Assembly: GCF_003148625.1 (NCBI RefSeq)
Contig: NZ_QGGO01000009.1
Span: 62,001-126,000, forward strand
From: Arcicella aurantiaca
GTDB lineage: Bacteria; Bacteroidota; Bacteroidia; Cytophagales; Spirosomataceae
DNA length: 64,000 nt
Direction of reading: 5' to 3'
Shown: one piece after another, positions 37,101 through 49,157 of the stretch
Layout: every line of letters starts with the position of its first letter
How positions within the stretch are numbered: position 1 is the first letter of the stretch
Notes under the pieces: generated by a model
The model's input: the letters and a program-made list of their open reading frames with translations, nothing else
What the model was told of the DNA's origin: nothing
Databases searched by the model: none
Translations under genes and position numbers: made by a program

Positions 37101-40100
37101 CAAAAGTAGCCATGACACTTGAAACAATTGGTTCTGAAGAATATTATACAGCAACCATAGATTTTAATAACAATGACTACTATACATTTGGAGCTTATTT
37201 AGTAACGCCAGGTTGCGTAGCTGCAAACCTAACAGCTTGGTATAAAGCTGATGCAGGGGTGACAGGTACAACTGCTGTAACGAAATGGGCAGATAATATA
37301 AACGGATATGATGTAATTCAAGCAACTACTGGGCAAACTCCTGCTTTCGATGCAGGTGCTTCGGCAATCATGAACTATAATCCTTACCTTGTCTTTGATG
37401 GTTCAAACGACCATTTAGAATACAAAGCAGGACGTTTTATGAGTACCACAAGCCCAGGTACATTGTTTGGTGCTGGTACAAATAAAATTGATGGTGGATA
37501 TGAAAATTTAGCTGTGTTAGGAATTGATAACCCACACATGGGTACACTTACTGACCAGCAAATTATGTGGATGAATGGTTCTGCTCCAGTAAGAATAGAC
37601 CACCCGACATTAATTCAGAAAGACCTTCCAACGGTTTTTGATTATTTCTGGAATTCTGGAGCTAATGCAGGTAGTGGTTTAAGACAAAACGGTAACGAAT
37701 TTTATGATGCTACAACCGATGCCACACTTGTTGGTAATGGTGGTGGTACTGATGGTATGTTTACAATTGGTGGTTGGGAAGCCGTTGAGGTTTGGAATGG
37801 TAATATCTCAGAGGTTGTTCTTTACGATAGAAACCTGACACCAACTGAAAAAGACAAAGTTGATACCTATTTAGCAGTGAAATACGGCTCGACACTCTCG
37901 CACAATTATTTAATGGGCGATGGTACTACAATTTACGACGTGTCAGCTTACGGTTCTCATGTTTTTGGTATTGGTCGTGACGATTGTCAAGGTTTAAATC
38001 AAAAACAATCAACTTCAACTGCTGATAGCTATGTAAAAGTAAGTTTAGGTGCTTTAGCAACTACCAATGCTGGTAATACAAATACCTTTGCCAATGACAA
38101 AAACTTTGAGATTATCGGTGATAACAACTTAACAAAAGAATATGCAGTAGCCTATGCACCTACTACATTTACACCAGCAGGTTCGTTCTTCCGTATGAAC
38201 CGTATCTGGAAAGTAGATGAAACAGGTACAGTAGGGTCGGTACGTATAACAGTACCGTCAGGAGCTGATAGATTATTAGTAAGTAGCTCAGCAACGTTTG
38301 GAGCTGGTACTCAAGAACTATTATTAACAGCAGACGGTAATGGTGGATTCTATGCCAATGTTGATTTTGCAGATGGTGCTTTCTTTACATTTGGTAAAGC
38401 ATTGACAGCTCCAGGTTGTGTTACGACAGGCTTGAATCTTTGGATTAAAGCAGATGCAGCGGGTATTACAAATGGTACAGATGCTATCATTGATAATTCT
38501 CCAGTTGGTCAAGATATTCCAAAAATTGGTACAACGAATTTATTACAAGCAGCAGATGCTGCTCACAACTATAATCCTTTCTTATCAGGATTTAGCTCGA
38601 CCAACTTCTTCAAAAATATGAATAGCCCAATGGCTCCACAAGGTGCATTCCAAGCATCTGAGGTAACTATGATTGCGGCTGTTCGTCCAAGTAGTGCAGG
38701 TACAGGTCGTATCGTTGGTATTGACAATGACGATAATTATAGTAGTGAACCCGATTTGAGTATCAATGCAGGTAAGCCAGCTTATTACCGTTATTGGATT
38801 TCGACACAAAATATTATTCATCCAACAACAGCGGCTACTGGTCAAACTTCAATCTTCTCGGCTCGTACATTAAGTACAACCGCAACCGTTGGTTTGAATG
38901 GTAATTTCAATAATCAAACAATTACTGCTGGTGGTGGTCTTTGGGGAGATATTCTTACACTCGGATACGGTACTTGGGCAAATGCAGGAGCTTTCCCTGG
39001 GGATATTCAAGAGGTAATTTGGTATAAATCTTCATTGAGTGATACAGAGGTTCAGAAAATCAACTCATACTTAGCCATCAAATATGGTTCTACGTTGGCT
39101 CAGAATTATTTGAGTGGTGCGGGTACACAAGTATTTGCTGCAAACGGTGGTACTTCTACTGATTTTGATGCTAACGTATTTGGTATCGGTCGTGATGATT
39201 GTCAAGGATTAAATCAAAAACAATCAGTAAGTACATCAAGTAGTGTTCTTACAGTTGGTATTGATAATCAGATAGCGGCAAGCAATGCTGCTCATACAGG
39301 AGATTTTGCTACAAATGCAACGTTCTTGATGTTTGGGGACAATAATTTAACAGGTACTTCGGCATTCCCAACAGGACCAAGTGCTTGTCCTCCTCCTCCA
39401 AGCAATGACAAACGTCTTACAAGAGTATGGAAAGTAACAGAAACTGGAACGGTTGAATCATCTAAGATTCGTTTTGATGCTTCAGGTTTTGGATTTAATA
39501 CTGATATGCCTGTTTATATGTTAGTTTCTTCAGCTTCATCAATGGCTACTTATAGCTCAATCCCGATGACAAGTGCAGGTGGAACAACATTTGAAGTGAA
39601 TTATGATTTTGCAGCGAATGCTAATACTTATATCACATTCTCTGGTAATACTACACCAATTACAAACCTTTGTACGGGTGGTAGTAAAGAATTAAACTGG
39701 CTTTCATTCTTACCATTTGATTGGTGGCAATGGGGAACTCGTTCAAAAACATATAATTTAGGTAATGGACAATCTGCAAAAGTTACCGTTACTGACCCTA
39801 ATAATGTGATTTTGTACAAGGCTACAGCTCCATTCCCTTGGTATCCTGTAAACTATGGTAACTATTTGTATATCCCACGTTATGATGACCAACCAACGTC
39901 GATGATTACTACAAAAATCGCTTTGGTAAATACAGCAGACGGTGTAACTAAACAACCTGCTCAAACAGTAGATTTCAAATTGAAAGATATTGACGGATGG
40001 GTTTGGGGTAAAGACGTAGTGAATGTTTATGGTAAATTGAACGGTGCGAATATTTATCCAAAAATTACTTTAAATAAATGGACTAATATTTCATTGTCAG

Positions 40101-43100
40101 GTACAAATCCAATAACAATGACAGGCTCAATTTGGCCTTGGGATTGGACAACTCTTGGAGATGCGTATGTAAACTTTGATTCTCCAATTGATGAAATTTA
40201 TATAGAATATACCAAGAATAACACGCTCTTCCCAACATGGAAGAAATTTAACGACCTTGCTATCGGGCATATTAATATACAGTGTGGAATACCAGTTCCA
40301 GCAGTTATTACACCTGATAACGTGTATTTGTACAAAGAAGCATCGCCTAAAACAGTGCGTCAGGGTGAACCATTTACTTATAAGTTTACTTTACAAAACT
40401 TAAATTGTGATGCCAAAACAATTAATCTAACCGATGCACTTCCTGCGGGACTTACTTGGAAAGATAGCACATTGGCAACCTCTTTAGTAATTGGTACAAC
40501 CAATTCTTATGGTAATACTACTAATTTGAATTTGCAAAATATTACTGTGCCTGCTGGTACTTCATACTTATACATTGATGCCATTGCAGCCAATGCTGGT
40601 ACATTAAATAACCAAGCATCGTTTGTAGTAAATGGTAACACATATCAGTCTGATGAACCAAATACGGCTGGAGCAGCCAATCCAACGCCTGTAACAGTTT
40701 TAGCAGCTACAAAAGCTAATATGACCATTACGAAGGCAGTGGATAAAGCACAAGTTCAAGAAAGTGGTGTTGTTAAATACACATTTACATTGAGCAACAA
40801 CGAAAGCACAGACATGACGGTATTCTTTGACGATAACCTCGACAAAGATGCAACCTATATTTCTGGTTCGTTGAGTTCACTTTCAGCAAGTTTGACAACT
40901 CCTCAAACAAGCACGTATGCAGGAGCAAATAGTATTACGATTCGTGATTTGACAATCCCTGCTAATGGCTCATTAACATTTACGATTGACGCAGATGCTA
41001 ATGCTACTGCCGTAGGTGATACCATTAAGAATATTGCAAAAATGACGGTAGATGCTTCTGAATTAGGAACTTATCTACAAACTACCTTCATATCGAATCA
41101 AGTAAATACCAGAGTAAACGGTGATTCGGATGGTGATGGAGTAGCAGATAGTGCTGACTTAGATGATGATAATGATGGTATTTTGGATAGTGTGGAAACG
41201 GCTTGTGGAAGTACAAATACTGTATATGCTATGGATGCTACACAGACAAGTTACACAGGGTTTGGTACAGATGGAGGATATTTTGATATTAAATATGTAC
41301 TTCAAAGTGGTACGGCTGTTCCATCTTTAGGTAACTCATTTAATGTACGAGTTAATTATACTGACTTCACTAATAACTTTGGAACTGATAATAAATGGGA
41401 AGGTGCAACAGGATTAACAACCTATGCAGGTATTAAACCAAATGTTACAACCTTATACACAGGATTGCCTTCAACAAATACTACTACTGAAAATGCAACA
41501 GGAAGTAGTTTTGATATTGCATTTAATGGTTTAATTACTTCAAATGCTATCCAAAAATTAGGAACATTTAGTATTAGTATTGATGCTGTTCCAAGTCCAG
41601 CAGGATATCAACTTGTTAGTCAGTCAATTAATATTTTCTCTGACCAAAATGCGGCAAGTAGTACTAACTGGTTGAGTGGATTTTATGCAAGACCTCAGGT
41701 ACAGACAGCGTTAAATTCAGTAAACGCTTCAACTACTGTACCGTTTACGGCAAGTCATGGGCAAACATATATTTATGATTATACTGCCTTTTCAAGTACA
41801 GCTCCTACTGGAGTTTCAAATGCCACAAGAGGTTTGATTGCATTAAATGCAGGAACAATCACTTACATAGCATTATGTGACGCAGACAATGATGGAATTG
41901 TAAACAGCCTTGACCTTGATTCAGACGGTGATGGTATTCCTGACAACATCGAAGCTCAAACTACCGCAGGTTATATTGCCCCAGGTACAGCAGTAGATGC
42001 ACAAGGACGCTTAACAGCTTATGGTACAGGTCTTACGCCTGTTAATACTGACGGTACAGATAACCCAGATTATACAGATACTGATTCTGATAATTCAGGA
42101 GGAAATGATACTGCCGAAGCTGGTCTTACCCTTGCAGGTGCAGATAGCGATGGCGATGGTTTAGATAATGCAGTTGATACAAACGATAATGCTTTTGGAC
42201 CAGTAAATGCAGGAATTACAAATCCAGCAACAACTTATCCGAACAATAATGCTTCACCAGAAGTCAATTATCGTGATAACACAGCATCGTTTATATTCAA
42301 TTGTAGCTCGCCAACATTCTCAGGTTCATTTGTAGCGAATGGTACAGCAGGACAATCAGGTACAGTTACGATTGCTTTGATAAATGCAACAGCAGGTGTA
42401 GCAACGTTCAATGTAACTGGTACAGGTTTCACGGGTACTTTAAGCACTACGCTAACAGCCAACCAAGCCTCAGTAGTAATCCCAATTACTTATGATGGAA
42501 CAGGGGTAGCAGGTAGCCGTGTATTAACGATTACTTCGCCACAAGGTTCAAGTTCGTGTACGCCAAGTGCAACAGTAACGGCTCCAATAGCTTCGTTTGT
42601 GTTTAATTGTGTAGGCTCAACGGTTTCGGGTACGTTTGTTAATAGTGGAACACCACAAAATGGTTCAATCACAATTGGCTTAACAGGTACAACACTTGGT
42701 AGTGCAACGTTTACGGTTACAGGTACAGACTTTACAGGAACTTTAACGACATCACTTACAGCAGGGCAAACATCTGTAACCATTCCTATCACTTATGATG
42801 GAAGTGGTGCAGCAGGTAGCCAAATACTTACAGTTACATCTGCACAAGGTACAGGCGTATGTCTTAACACTGTGACAGTATCAGCTTCTGATATGGATAG
42901 TGATGGACTGACTGATGCTGAAGAAGCAGTATTAGGTACAAATCCTAATAAAGCAGATACAGATGGTGACGGAATCAATGACCTAAAAGAAGTAGGAGCT
43001 GACCATATTTATACAGCAGGCGTTGATACAAATCCATTAGATGCAGATACTGACGACGATGGATTGAGTGATGGTGCAGAAACTGGCGTGGATGGTGTTT

Positions 43101-46100
43101 ATACTGTTGGTACTGATACCAACCCACTAAGTGTTGATACTGACGGTGATGGAATCCAAGATGGTACAGAAAAAGGTATCACTACTCCAGTAGCTGACCC
43201 AGACGGTGCAGGTCCTTTGCTTGGTACTAATACCGCAACTTTTGTAGCAGATGTTGACCCAGCAACTACTACTAATCCATTAAGTGTAGATACTGATGGA
43301 GATGGTTTAGCTGATGGTATTGAAGATGCTAATAAAAATGGTAAACAAGATAATGAAACCGTTGGAGGTACAGGTACATCACCATTAGTAGGTTATGAAA
43401 CTGACGCTACCGACCCAGATTCAGATTCTGATGGATTGAGTGATGGTAATGAAGTATTAGTTAGACTTACTAATCCGATGGATACTGATACTGACGATGG
43501 TGGTACAAATGATAAACAAGAAACCATTGACGGTACTAATCCAAGAGCTGGTTTTGGTGCAGACGATTTAGATGGTGACTCAGACGGTGATGGTATTGGT
43601 GGTAGAGCCGAACTTTTATTAGGCACAGACCCACAAAATGCCGATACAGATAATGATGGAATTAGCGACGGTGCAGAAGTTGGAGCAGATGGTGTTTATA
43701 CCGTAGGTACTGACACTAACCCACTCGATAAAGATACTGACGATGACGGATTGAGTGATGGTGATGAGAAAAACGGTACAGGACCTTTGGCAGCTTATGG
43801 AGCAACTAATCCGCTCAATGGTGACACTGACGGTGATGGTATCAAAGACGGAACAGAAGCAGGTGTTACGGCTAAAATTAATGGAGGTATTTCTTCGCCA
43901 GGTGGTAAAGTTTATACAGGTACATTGATTACAAGTCCAAATTTTGTGATTGATACAGACCCAACTACCAAAACAGACCCGACTAAAACAGATAGTGATA
44001 ACGATGGTATTGCTGATGGATTGGAAGATGTCAATAAAAATGGTAAGCAAGATTTACCAGTAATTGGCGGAACAGGTACAAGTGGTAGTGGTGAAACCAG
44101 TGCAACAAATCCAGATTCGGATGCCGATGGTTTGAAAGATGGTGACGAGAAAAATGGAACTGGTACAAACGCTGGTAAAATCTCGAATCCTATGGATACT
44201 GATACTGATGATGGTGGTACAGAAGATGGACAAGAAATCACAGATGGTACAAACCCGAGCTTAGGCAACGGAAGCGATGACTATGCAGGTGACCCAGATA
44301 ATGATGGTTTGACAACCGCTGAGGAAATTGCTTTAGGAACTAATCCACAAGTAGCAGATACAGACGGTGACGGAATCAAAGACGGTGCCGAAGTAGGTGC
44401 AGACGGAGTTTACAATGCAGGAACTGATACCAATCCAAAAGATGCAGATACTGATGATGATGGATTGAGTGACGGCGTTGAGAAAAATGGAACAGGTCCT
44501 TTAGCAACTATCGGAGTAACCAATCCATTGAATAAAGATACAGATGGTGATGGTATTCAAGATGGTACTGAATTAGGAATAACCACTCCAATTGCAGGTG
44601 GTACTTCTGGTACAGCAACTTTCACAGGTACTGACCCATTAGTATTCGTACCTGATGCAGACGCAACAACCAAGACAAATCCAAAAGTTACGGATTCTGA
44701 TTTAGATGGAATTGCCGATGGTGTAGAAGATGCTAATAAAAACGGTAAACAAGATAATCCAGTTATTGGAACATCTACAACCGTAGGAAGTGGTGAAACC
44801 GACGCAACAAATCCAGATTCAGACGGGGATACTTTATTAGACGGTGCTGAATTATCAGGAAATGGTGTTGGAAAAATCACGAATCCAATGGATAAAGATT
44901 CTGACAATGGAGGTACTAATGATAATAAAGAATTATTAGATGGTACGAATCCTTCTGTTGGAAATGGAGCTGATGACTTCGACGCTGATAATGACGGCGA
45001 TGGATTAACAAATGCAGAAGAAGGATTATTGGGAACAAATCCAAATGTAGCAGATACAGATGGCGACGGACTTAGTGACTTTGCAGAAGTCGGAGCAGAT
45101 AAAATTTACAATCCATTAACTGATACCAATCCAAAAGATGCTGATACTGATGATGATGGATTGAGTGATGGAACAGAGAAAAACGCAACAGGACCTTTGA
45201 CAGCTTACGGAGCAACTAATCCTTTGGCAGCAGATACTGATGGTGATGGTATCAAAGACGGTATCGAAGCAGGTTTAACTGCTGGCATAGCTGACCCAGA
45301 CGGAGCAGGCCCATTATTAGGCACAACAGGTTTTGTAGCTGATGCAGACCCATTAACTAAAACAAATCCAACATTACCAGATACTGATGGTGATGGATTG
45401 AGTGATGGTGTAGAAGATGTTAACAAAAACGGTATGCAAGATGCTCCAGTTATTGGTAACTCTACAACAGTAGGTTCAGGTGAAACGAATCCAAATAATA
45501 ACGATTCAGATGCTGATGGTTTGACAGATGGTTTTGAAGTAAATACATCACTCTCAAATCCAATGGATACAGACTCAGATAATGGTGGTATTTTGGATAA
45601 ATATGAATCTGACAATGCTATGAATCCAAACTCTGCCACTGATGATAAAGACTCAGACGGAGACGGAGTACCTGATGCAGTAGATACAGATGATGATAAC
45701 GACGGTGTTTTAGATACAGTAGAAGGTACAATTGATACAGACGGCGACGGTATTCCAAATAATAGAGATTTGGATTCTGACAACGACGGAATCAATGATG
45801 TACGTGAAGCTAACGGAACAGATGCCAATAATGATGGTATTATGGACGGAACGCCTTCTGCAACTGGTGTTGTTGGGGCAGGTTTAACGCCTCCAGATAC
45901 TGACGGAGATGGTGTTAAGGACTTCTTAGATTTAGATTCTGACAATGATGCTCTTAGTGATTTGGCAGAAAGTGGTTATCCAACTGTTGATGCCAATAAC
46001 AATGGTGTAGCTGATGGACCAGATACAGACTTAGACGGTATTGTTGACTCAGTAGATGCAAAAGTAGAATTTGGAGACTTAAATGACCCAGCTCCGAAAA

Positions 46101-49078
46101 ATACTGACGGAACAGACCAACCTGATTACCGTGATGTTGATAGCAACAACGATGGCAAATTTGATATTGTTGATGCAGGAAAAGGTAGCTTAGACGGAAA
46201 TGCAGACGGAAAAGTAGATGCTCCACTTGACCCAGATGGCGATGGTATCGCTAACAACGGTGGATTGGATACTTTACCACTTGGTTTCGGAGGTTTACCT
46301 GCTCCAGATTCTGATGGTGATGGTATCGCTAACTATTTGGATAATGATGATGATAATGACGGTATCTTGGATACAGTTGAAGGAACAGCAGATACAGATG
46401 GTGATGGCGTACCAAACAACTTAGATTTAGATTCTGACAACGACGGAATTAATGATATTCGTGAAGCAAATGGCGTTGATTTAGATAATAACGGTTTAGC
46501 AGACGGAACGCCAAACGCAACAGGTGAAATTATTGCAGGTGGTCTTACTCCTCCTGATTCTGACGGAGACGGAGTGAAGGATATGTTTGACTTAGATACC
46601 GATAATGACGGTATTGGTGACTTAGTTGAAGGTGGAAGCAATGGCACTGACTTAGATAATGATGGTGTAGTTGATGGTCCAGATTCAGACGGAGACGGTA
46701 TCATGAATAGTGTTGATGGAAAAGTAGGTACAGGTGACTTAAATGACTCACTTCCGAAAAATACTGATGGCACTGACCAACCAGATTTCCGTGATACTGA
46801 CAGCAATAACGACGGTAAATTCGATATTGTAACCATTGGTAAAGGTGGATTGGATGTTAACCTTGATGGTAGAATTGATAATCCAACAGACCCAGACGGT
46901 GACGGTATTGCTAACAACAGTGGTTGTGATACAAAACCAACAACTTTCGGTGGTATTGTAGCACTTGATAGCGACGGTGACGGTATTCCAAATGCAGTTG
47001 ATACTGATGATGATAACGATGGTATCCTTGATACTGTTGAAGGATTTGCAGATACAGACGGTGACGGAACGCCAAACAATAACGACTTAGATTCTGATAA
47101 TGATGGAATCAACGATGTTCGTGAAGCCAACGGTATTGACGTAAATAATGATGGTATTGCTGATGGAATACCAAATGCACAAGGTGCCCCAGTGGTTGGT
47201 GGTCTTACTCCTCCAGATACTGACGGTGATGGTGTGAAAGATTATTTAGATTTAGATTCTGACAATGATGCTCTTAGTGATTTACTTGAAAGTGGTGTAA
47301 CAACTGCAATTGATGCAAATAATGATGGAGTAGTTGATGGCCCAGATGATGACGGTGACGGTATTATGAACACAGTGGACTTTAAGGCTTCTTTTGGAGA
47401 CCAAAACGACCCACTTCCTGTCAATACCGACGGAACAGATAATCCTGATTACCGTGATTTAGACAGTAATAACGACTCACAAGGTGATATTCTGAAAACG
47501 AATTATGCAGCATTGGATATTAACGGTGACGGTAGAATAGATGCTCCAGTTGACCCAGACGGTGACGGTATCGCTAATAATGGTGGTTTAGATTTCAAAC
47601 CAGCAGCCTTTGGAGGTTTAGCTTCCCCTGATACAGATGGAGACGGTATTCCTGATAATGTTGATATTGATGATGATAACGACGGTGTTTTAGATACAGT
47701 AGAAGGTACAATTGATACAGACGGCGACGGTATTCCAAACAATAGAGATTTGGATTCTGACAACGACGGAATCAATGATGTACGTGAAGCTAACGGAGTA
47801 GATACCAACAATGATGGTATTGCTGATGGAACACCAAATGCACAAGGTTCTCCAGCAGGTGGAGCTCTTACTCCTCCTGATACAGATGGAGATGGTGTGA
47901 AAGATATGTTTGATTTGGATTCTGATAATGACGCTCAAAGTGATTTAGTTGAAGGTGGTAGCAATGCTATCGATGCTGATAAAGACGGTGTTGCAGAAGG
48001 TCCAGATGCAGATGGAGACGGTATTGTTGACTCAGTAGATGCAAAAGTAGGATTTGGAGACTTAAATGACCCAGCTCCGAAAAATACTGACGGAACAGAC
48101 CAACCAGATTATCGTGATGTTGATAGCAATAATGATGGAACAAAAGACATCATAGATGCAGGTAAAGGTGCATTAGACCTAAATGGCGATGGTAAAATTG
48201 ATAGCCCACTTGACCCTGACGGAGACGGTATCGCTAACAATGGAGGTTTAGATGATAAACCAAGTGTATTTGGTGGCTTAGGAATTACTTCAAGCTCTGT
48301 GAAAATTACCTCTAAGGTGTTCTTACAAGGTGCAGGTACATTGGTTAATGCTCCATTTACTGCTAACGTGGACGGTATGATGCGTACTGATTTGACAAGT
48401 GTATTACCAACTACTGAACCTTACACAGGTTTAGGATACACAGGAGTAACTGTGAAAGCAGGTTCGCCAGTGTTTACAGGTACAGGTAATGATGCAATTG
48501 TGGACTGGATTTTAGTTGAATTACGTTCGGCTACTTTATCAACAACAATTGTTGCTCGTCAAGCAGGTTTATTACAAAAAGATGGAGACATCGTTGATAT
48601 TGATGGAGTATCTCCGCTTACGATAAATGTTCCAAATGGTAATTATTTTGTGTCGATTCGTCATAGAAATCACTTAGGAGTAATGGCAATGAATGCAATG
48701 CCATTGAATATAATTCCTACAACTATTGATTTCACAACTAATACGCTTGCAGTATATGGTACGAATTCACAAGCAATTATTGGAGGTAAAAATTATCTAT
48801 GGGCTGGAAATGCGAATGTTAATAGTAATGTGATTGCTCAAGGAAGTAATAGTGATAGAAGTGCTGTGACAAATGCAGTTACTAATAACGGAGGAAATAC
48901 AGCAGGTGTGAATACATTTATCTTAAATGGATACCTTCCTACTGACGTGAATATGGACGGTAAAACAATTGCAAAAGGTACTAATGCTGATAATACAATT
49001 ATCTTAAATATCATCTTAGGTTACCTTAGTAATACAGCTGGTACAAACGTATTTATTATCACACAACAACTTCCTTAA
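34172..49078 (+). CDS. Giant (4,968-residue) repeat-rich surface protein
   Basis: Probably an exported adhesin-like or matrix protein. The N-terminus has three hydrophobic stretches (about 3-20, 70-87, 99-117), the last resembling a signal peptide ending VYGQA. Rough layout: a beta-domain at 438-533 ([12 protein letters not shown]...), three LamG-like units starting near 547, 1013 and 1414, each with the motif [10 protein letters not shown](D/N)QKQS; a unique domain at 1833-2033; two DUF11-like units (2043-2313); an unknown beta-domain (2349-2570); two more FNC beta-domains (2705-2906); DxDxDG calcium-type repeats (2908-4703); and a C-terminal module (4707-4968) with [19 protein letters not shown] and paired dockerin-like motifs. 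The three genes that follow end in the same module. Secretion by T9SS is inferred. Confidence 0.92.
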   Translation: MRKTLLLIFATVLTIIQAFPNSSDNGQTPVPKQGWQNEQIQRVVQAQSSLCSVQTSQTSQHSSGATNRQTTVLFAMGVLLLMVLGRLKYRSFSIGIRRASLLTMMMAAGLGSISVYGQASYNASLTCVASTHNAQALTKATTNYTNLTAQNYAGTQATGTVITESWKVKADANGQLGFFHGIQTLAGFFSGQTCLDNTSNSRQFALYSYTGNVCSGTAIAPTTTNGGVAHGGSESNSLNPEWLTLTPNGDYVVIVKTTVGSSCSDLNATYGGYYGNVVPISPCKCGDNLNCGLNTYTTESSAFSAYDAQSATKFDVRSYDLSHSITHSYPFCVDYTTGATETRIGVRQLVEFTSTCNTGFARTYALTPKSDCNLPVTNLGANITGGTRGFNYYTVSPNTAYRACATVTTNPCSNLSAGESAPEYLTSTFYVYNATPPPASFTFNCGTASTTGTFAASGTGGQTGTLTVPITGATAGSAVFNVSGTGFTGTLAVNLTAGQTSVVIPITFDGSGSFGSRTLTITASVGNATGSCTKSVFVTGVPTGTPGCVTTNLTAWFKANDLSGADGSAVSSWSNGALNGYDITQGNASYQPKLYNTDATKLINFNPVLEFDGSNDYLRNLTPLMSSTTPYTFLGVNTDEAADLGYRAFFSSEQYVDHFILYKQNGATADNGWTPYAIGGVPDRGTFGKGTKYSIDGGSNGYWNGTNFTSDASVKVVQPSIVGMSGDNVLGAASHPNFFTWADGYKGNPGNWSPTGEGSALYQSYLFKSFAIGADMSSADAAFEFWKGRIPEIVAYSRQLTDAEMAKVNTYFAIKYGTTLGQGNGSVAKNGNNYNYVKGDGAIIWDATANTTYKFDIFGIGRDDCQGLDQKQSKSVNVGFTPIISTTGFAATNTANATNFTADKSFEVSGSDGTASVFGTPFVFGTMNNRITRVWKIQETGTVGTVKVAIEKSNIPGNATQVNLLRSTDATFDGSDTKVAMTLETIGSEEYYTATIDFNNNDYYTFGAYLVTPGCVAANLTAWYKADAGVTGTTAVTKWADNINGYDVIQATTGQTPAFDAGASAIMNYNPYLVFDGSNDHLEYKAGRFMSTTSPGTLFGAGTNKIDGGYENLAVLGIDNPHMGTLTDQQIMWMNGSAPVRIDHPTLIQKDLPTVFDYFWNSGANAGSGLRQNGNEFYDATTDATLVGNGGGTDGMFTIGGWEAVEVWNGNISEVVLYDRNLTPTEKDKVDTYLAVKYGSTLSHNYLMGDGTTIYDVSAYGSHVFGIGRDDCQGLNQKQSTSTADSYVKVSLGALATTNAGNTNTFANDKNFEIIGDNNLTKEYAVAYAPTTFTPAGSFFRMNRIWKVDETGTVGSVRITVPSGADRLLVSSSATFGAGTQELLLTADGNGGFYANVDFADGAFFTFGKALTAPGCVTTGLNLWIKADAAGITNGTDAIIDNSPVGQDIPKIGTTNLLQAADAAHNYNPFLSGFSSTNFFKNMNSPMAPQGAFQASEVTMIAAVRPSSAGTGRIVGIDNDDNYSSEPDLSINAGKPAYYRYWISTQNIIHPTTAATGQTSIFSARTLSTTATVGLNGNFNNQTITAGGGLWGDILTLGYGTWANAGAFPGDIQEVIWYKSSLSDTEVQKINSYLAIKYGSTLAQNYLSGAGTQVFAANGGTSTDFDANVFGIGRDDCQGLNQKQSVSTSSSVLTVGIDNQIAASNAAHTGDFATNATFLMFGDNNLTGTSAFPTGPSACPPPPSNDKRLTRVWKVTETGTVESSKIRFDASGFGFNTDMPVYMLVSSASSMATYSSIPMTSAGGTTFEVNYDFAANANTYITFSGNTTPITNLCTGGSKELNWLSFLPFDWWQWGTRSKTYNLGNGQSAKVTVTDPNNVILYKATAPFPWYPVNYGNYLYIPRYDDQPTSMITTKIALVNTADGVTKQPAQTVDFKLKDIDGWVWGKDVVNVYGKLNGANIYPKITLNKWTNISLSGTNPITMTGSIWPWDWTTLGDAYVNFDSPIDEIYIEYTKNNTLFPTWKKFNDLAIGHINIQCGIPVPAVITPDNVYLYKEASPKTVRQGEPFTYKFTLQNLNCDAKTINLTDALPAGLTWKDSTLATSLVIGTTNSYGNTTNLNLQNITVPAGTSYLYIDAIAANAGTLNNQASFVVNGNTYQSDEPNTAGAANPTPVTVLAATKANMTITKAVDKAQVQESGVVKYTFTLSNNESTDMTVFFDDNLDKDATYISGSLSSLSASLTTPQTSTYAGANSITIRDLTIPANGSLTFTIDADANATAVGDTIKNIAKMTVDASELGTYLQTTFISNQVNTRVNGDSDGDGVADSADLDDDNDGILDSVETACGSTNTVYAMDATQTSYTGFGTDGGYFDIKYVLQSGTAVPSLGNSFNVRVNYTDFTNNFGTDNKWEGATGLTTYAGIKPNVTTLYTGLPSTNTTTENATGSSFDIAFNGLITSNAIQKLGTFSISIDAVPSPAGYQLVSQSINIFSDQNAASSTNWLSGFYARPQVQTALNSVNASTTVPFTASHGQTYIYDYTAFSSTAPTGVSNATRGLIALNAGTITYIALCDADNDGIVNSLDLDSDGDGIPDNIEAQTTAGYIAPGTAVDAQGRLTAYGTGLTPVNTDGTDNPDYTDTDSDNSGGNDTAEAGLTLAGADSDGDGLDNAVDTNDNAFGPVNAGITNPATTYPNNNASPEVNYRDNTASFIFNCSSPTFSGSFVANGTAGQSGTVTIALINATAGVATFNVTGTGFTGTLSTTLTANQASVVIPITYDGTGVAGSRVLTITSPQGSSSCTPSATVTAPIASFVFNCVGSTVSGTFVNSGTPQNGSITIGLTGTTLGSATFTVTGTDFTGTLTTSLTAGQTSVTIPITYDGSGAAGSQILTVTSAQGTGVCLNTVTVSASDMDSDGLTDAEEAVLGTNPNKADTDGDGINDLKEVGADHIYTAGVDTNPLDADTDDDGLSDGAETGVDGVYTVGTDTNPLSVDTDGDGIQDGTEKGITTPVADPDGAGPLLGTNTATFVADVDPATTTNPLSVDTDGDGLADGIEDANKNGKQDNETVGGTGTSPLVGYETDATDPDSDSDGLSDGNEVLVRLTNPMDTDTDDGGTNDKQETIDGTNPRAGFGADDLDGDSDGDGIGGRAELLLGTDPQNADTDNDGISDGAEVGADGVYTVGTDTNPLDKDTDDDGLSDGDEKNGTGPLAAYGATNPLNGDTDGDGIKDGTEAGVTAKINGGISSPGGKVYTGTLITSPNFVIDTDPTTKTDPTKTDSDNDGIADGLEDVNKNGKQDLPVIGGTGTSGSGETSATNPDSDADGLKDGDEKNGTGTNAGKISNPMDTDTDDGGTEDGQEITDGTNPSLGNGSDDYAGDPDNDGLTTAEEIALGTNPQVADTDGDGIKDGAEVGADGVYNAGTDTNPKDADTDDDGLSDGVEKNGTGPLATIGVTNPLNKDTDGDGIQDGTELGITTPIAGGTSGTATFTGTDPLVFVPDADATTKTNPKVTDSDLDGIADGVEDANKNGKQDNPVIGTSTTVGSGETDATNPDSDGDTLLDGAELSGNGVGKITNPMDKDSDNGGTNDNKELLDGTNPSVGNGADDFDADNDGDGLTNAEEGLLGTNPNVADTDGDGLSDFAEVGADKIYNPLTDTNPKDADTDDDGLSDGTEKNATGPLTAYGATNPLAADTDGDGIKDGIEAGLTAGIADPDGAGPLLGTTGFVADADPLTKTNPTLPDTDGDGLSDGVEDVNKNGMQDAPVIGNSTTVGSGETNPNNNDSDADGLTDGFEVNTSLSNPMDTDSDNGGILDKYESDNAMNPNSATDDKDSDGDGVPDAVDTDDDNDGVLDTVEGTIDTDGDGIPNNRDLDSDNDGINDVREANGTDANNDGIMDGTPSATGVVGAGLTPPDTDGDGVKDFLDLDSDNDALSDLAESGYPTVDANNNGVADGPDTDLDGIVDSVDAKVEFGDLNDPAPKNTDGTDQPDYRDVDSNNDGKFDIVDAGKGSLDGNADGKVDAPLDPDGDGIANNGGLDTLPLGFGGLPAPDSDGDGIANYLDNDDDNDGILDTVEGTADTDGDGVPNNLDLDSDNDGINDIREANGVDLDNNGLADGTPNATGEIIAGGLTPPDSDGDGVKDMFDLDTDNDGIGDLVEGGSNGTDLDNDGVVDGPDSDGDGIMNSVDGKVGTGDLNDSLPKNTDGTDQPDFRDTDSNNDGKFDIVTIGKGGLDVNLDGRIDNPTDPDGDGIANNSGCDTKPTTFGGIVALDSDGDGIPNAVDTDDDNDGILDTVEGFADTDGDGTPNNNDLDSDNDGINDVREANGIDVNNDGIADGIPNAQGAPVVGGLTPPDTDGDGVKDYLDLDSDNDALSDLLESGVTTAIDANNDGVVDGPDDDGDGIMNTVDFKASFGDQNDPLPVNTDGTDNPDYRDLDSNNDSQGDILKTNYAALDINGDGRIDAPVDPDGDGIANNGGLDFKPAAFGGLASPDTDGDGIPDNVDIDDDNDGVLDTVEGTIDTDGDGIPNNRDLDSDNDGINDVREANGVDTNNDGIADGTPNAQGSPAGGALTPPDTDGDGVKDMFDLDSDNDAQSDLVEGGSNAIDADKDGVAEGPDADGDGIVDSVDAKVGFGDLNDPAPKNTDGTDQPDYRDVDSNNDGTKDIIDAGKGALDLNGDGKIDSPLDPDGDGIANNGGLDDKPSVFGGLGITSSSVKITSKVFLQGAGTLVNAPFTANVDGMMRTDLTSVLPTTEPYTGLGYTGVTVKAGSPVFTGTGNDAIVDWILVELRSATLSTTIVARQAGLLQKDGDIVDIDGVSPLTINVPNGNYFVSIRHRNHLGVMAMNAMPLNIIPTTIDFTTNTLAVYGTNSQAIIGGKNYLWAGNANVNSNVIAQGSNSDRSAVTNAVTNNGGNTAGVNTFILNGYLPTDVNMDGKTIAKGTNADNTIILNIILGYLSNTAGTNVFIITQQLP
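35812..39640 (+). repeat. Three LamG-like coding repeats
   Basis: Units of about 1.2-1.4 kb begin at about 35812, 37210 and 38412. Each encodes GCV(T/A)..L.xW.KA..., a DGSND or related strand, a YLAxKYGSTL segment, and [10 protein letters not shown](D/N)QKQS. Divergence between units is considerable. Confidence 0.8.
42894..45650 (+). repeat. Coding array A: four ~700-bp DxDxDG super-repeats
   Basis: Units recur at about 42906, 43603, 44317 and 45010, marked by (A/T)EE..LGTNP...ADTDGDG, and each carries [17 protein letters not shown], GIxDGx[10 protein letters not shown] and [12 protein letters not shown]. Each short Asp-rich motif has the form of a thrombospondin type 3 or EF-hand-like calcium loop. 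Confidence 0.85.
45655..48285 (+). repeat. Coding array B: four 660-bp DxDxDG super-repeats
   Basis: Units start near 45655, 46309, 46969 and 47629, marked by DDDNDGxLDTVEG, [17 protein letters not shown] and [14 protein letters not shown]. Units one and four share 127 bases (45691-45817 and 47671-47797) with one mismatch, 1,980 bases apart. Confidence 0.88.
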
Positions 49079-49086
49079 TGTATATT

Positions 49087-49117
49087 CTGGGTGCATAGCT
49101 TCGTGTTATGTACCCAG
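49087..49117 (+). terminator. Hairpin after the giant gene
   Basis: CTGGGTGCATA and TATGTACCCAG pair with one mismatch around a 9-base loop. No strong T-run follows, so it is a weak terminator candidate or an RNA-stabilising stem. Confidence 0.5.
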
Positions 49118-49157
49118 TTATTTCAATAATTAAAATCATATTAAAATTGATATTCAA

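Noticed and set aside
43393-47938. Many long antisense open frames rich in Ser/Pro opposite the giant gene
   Set aside because: They mirror the Asp/Gly-rich repeats (GAT/GAC and GGT read backwards give ATC/GTC and ACC), so stops are rare by composition. They lack start context and vary with the repeat units.
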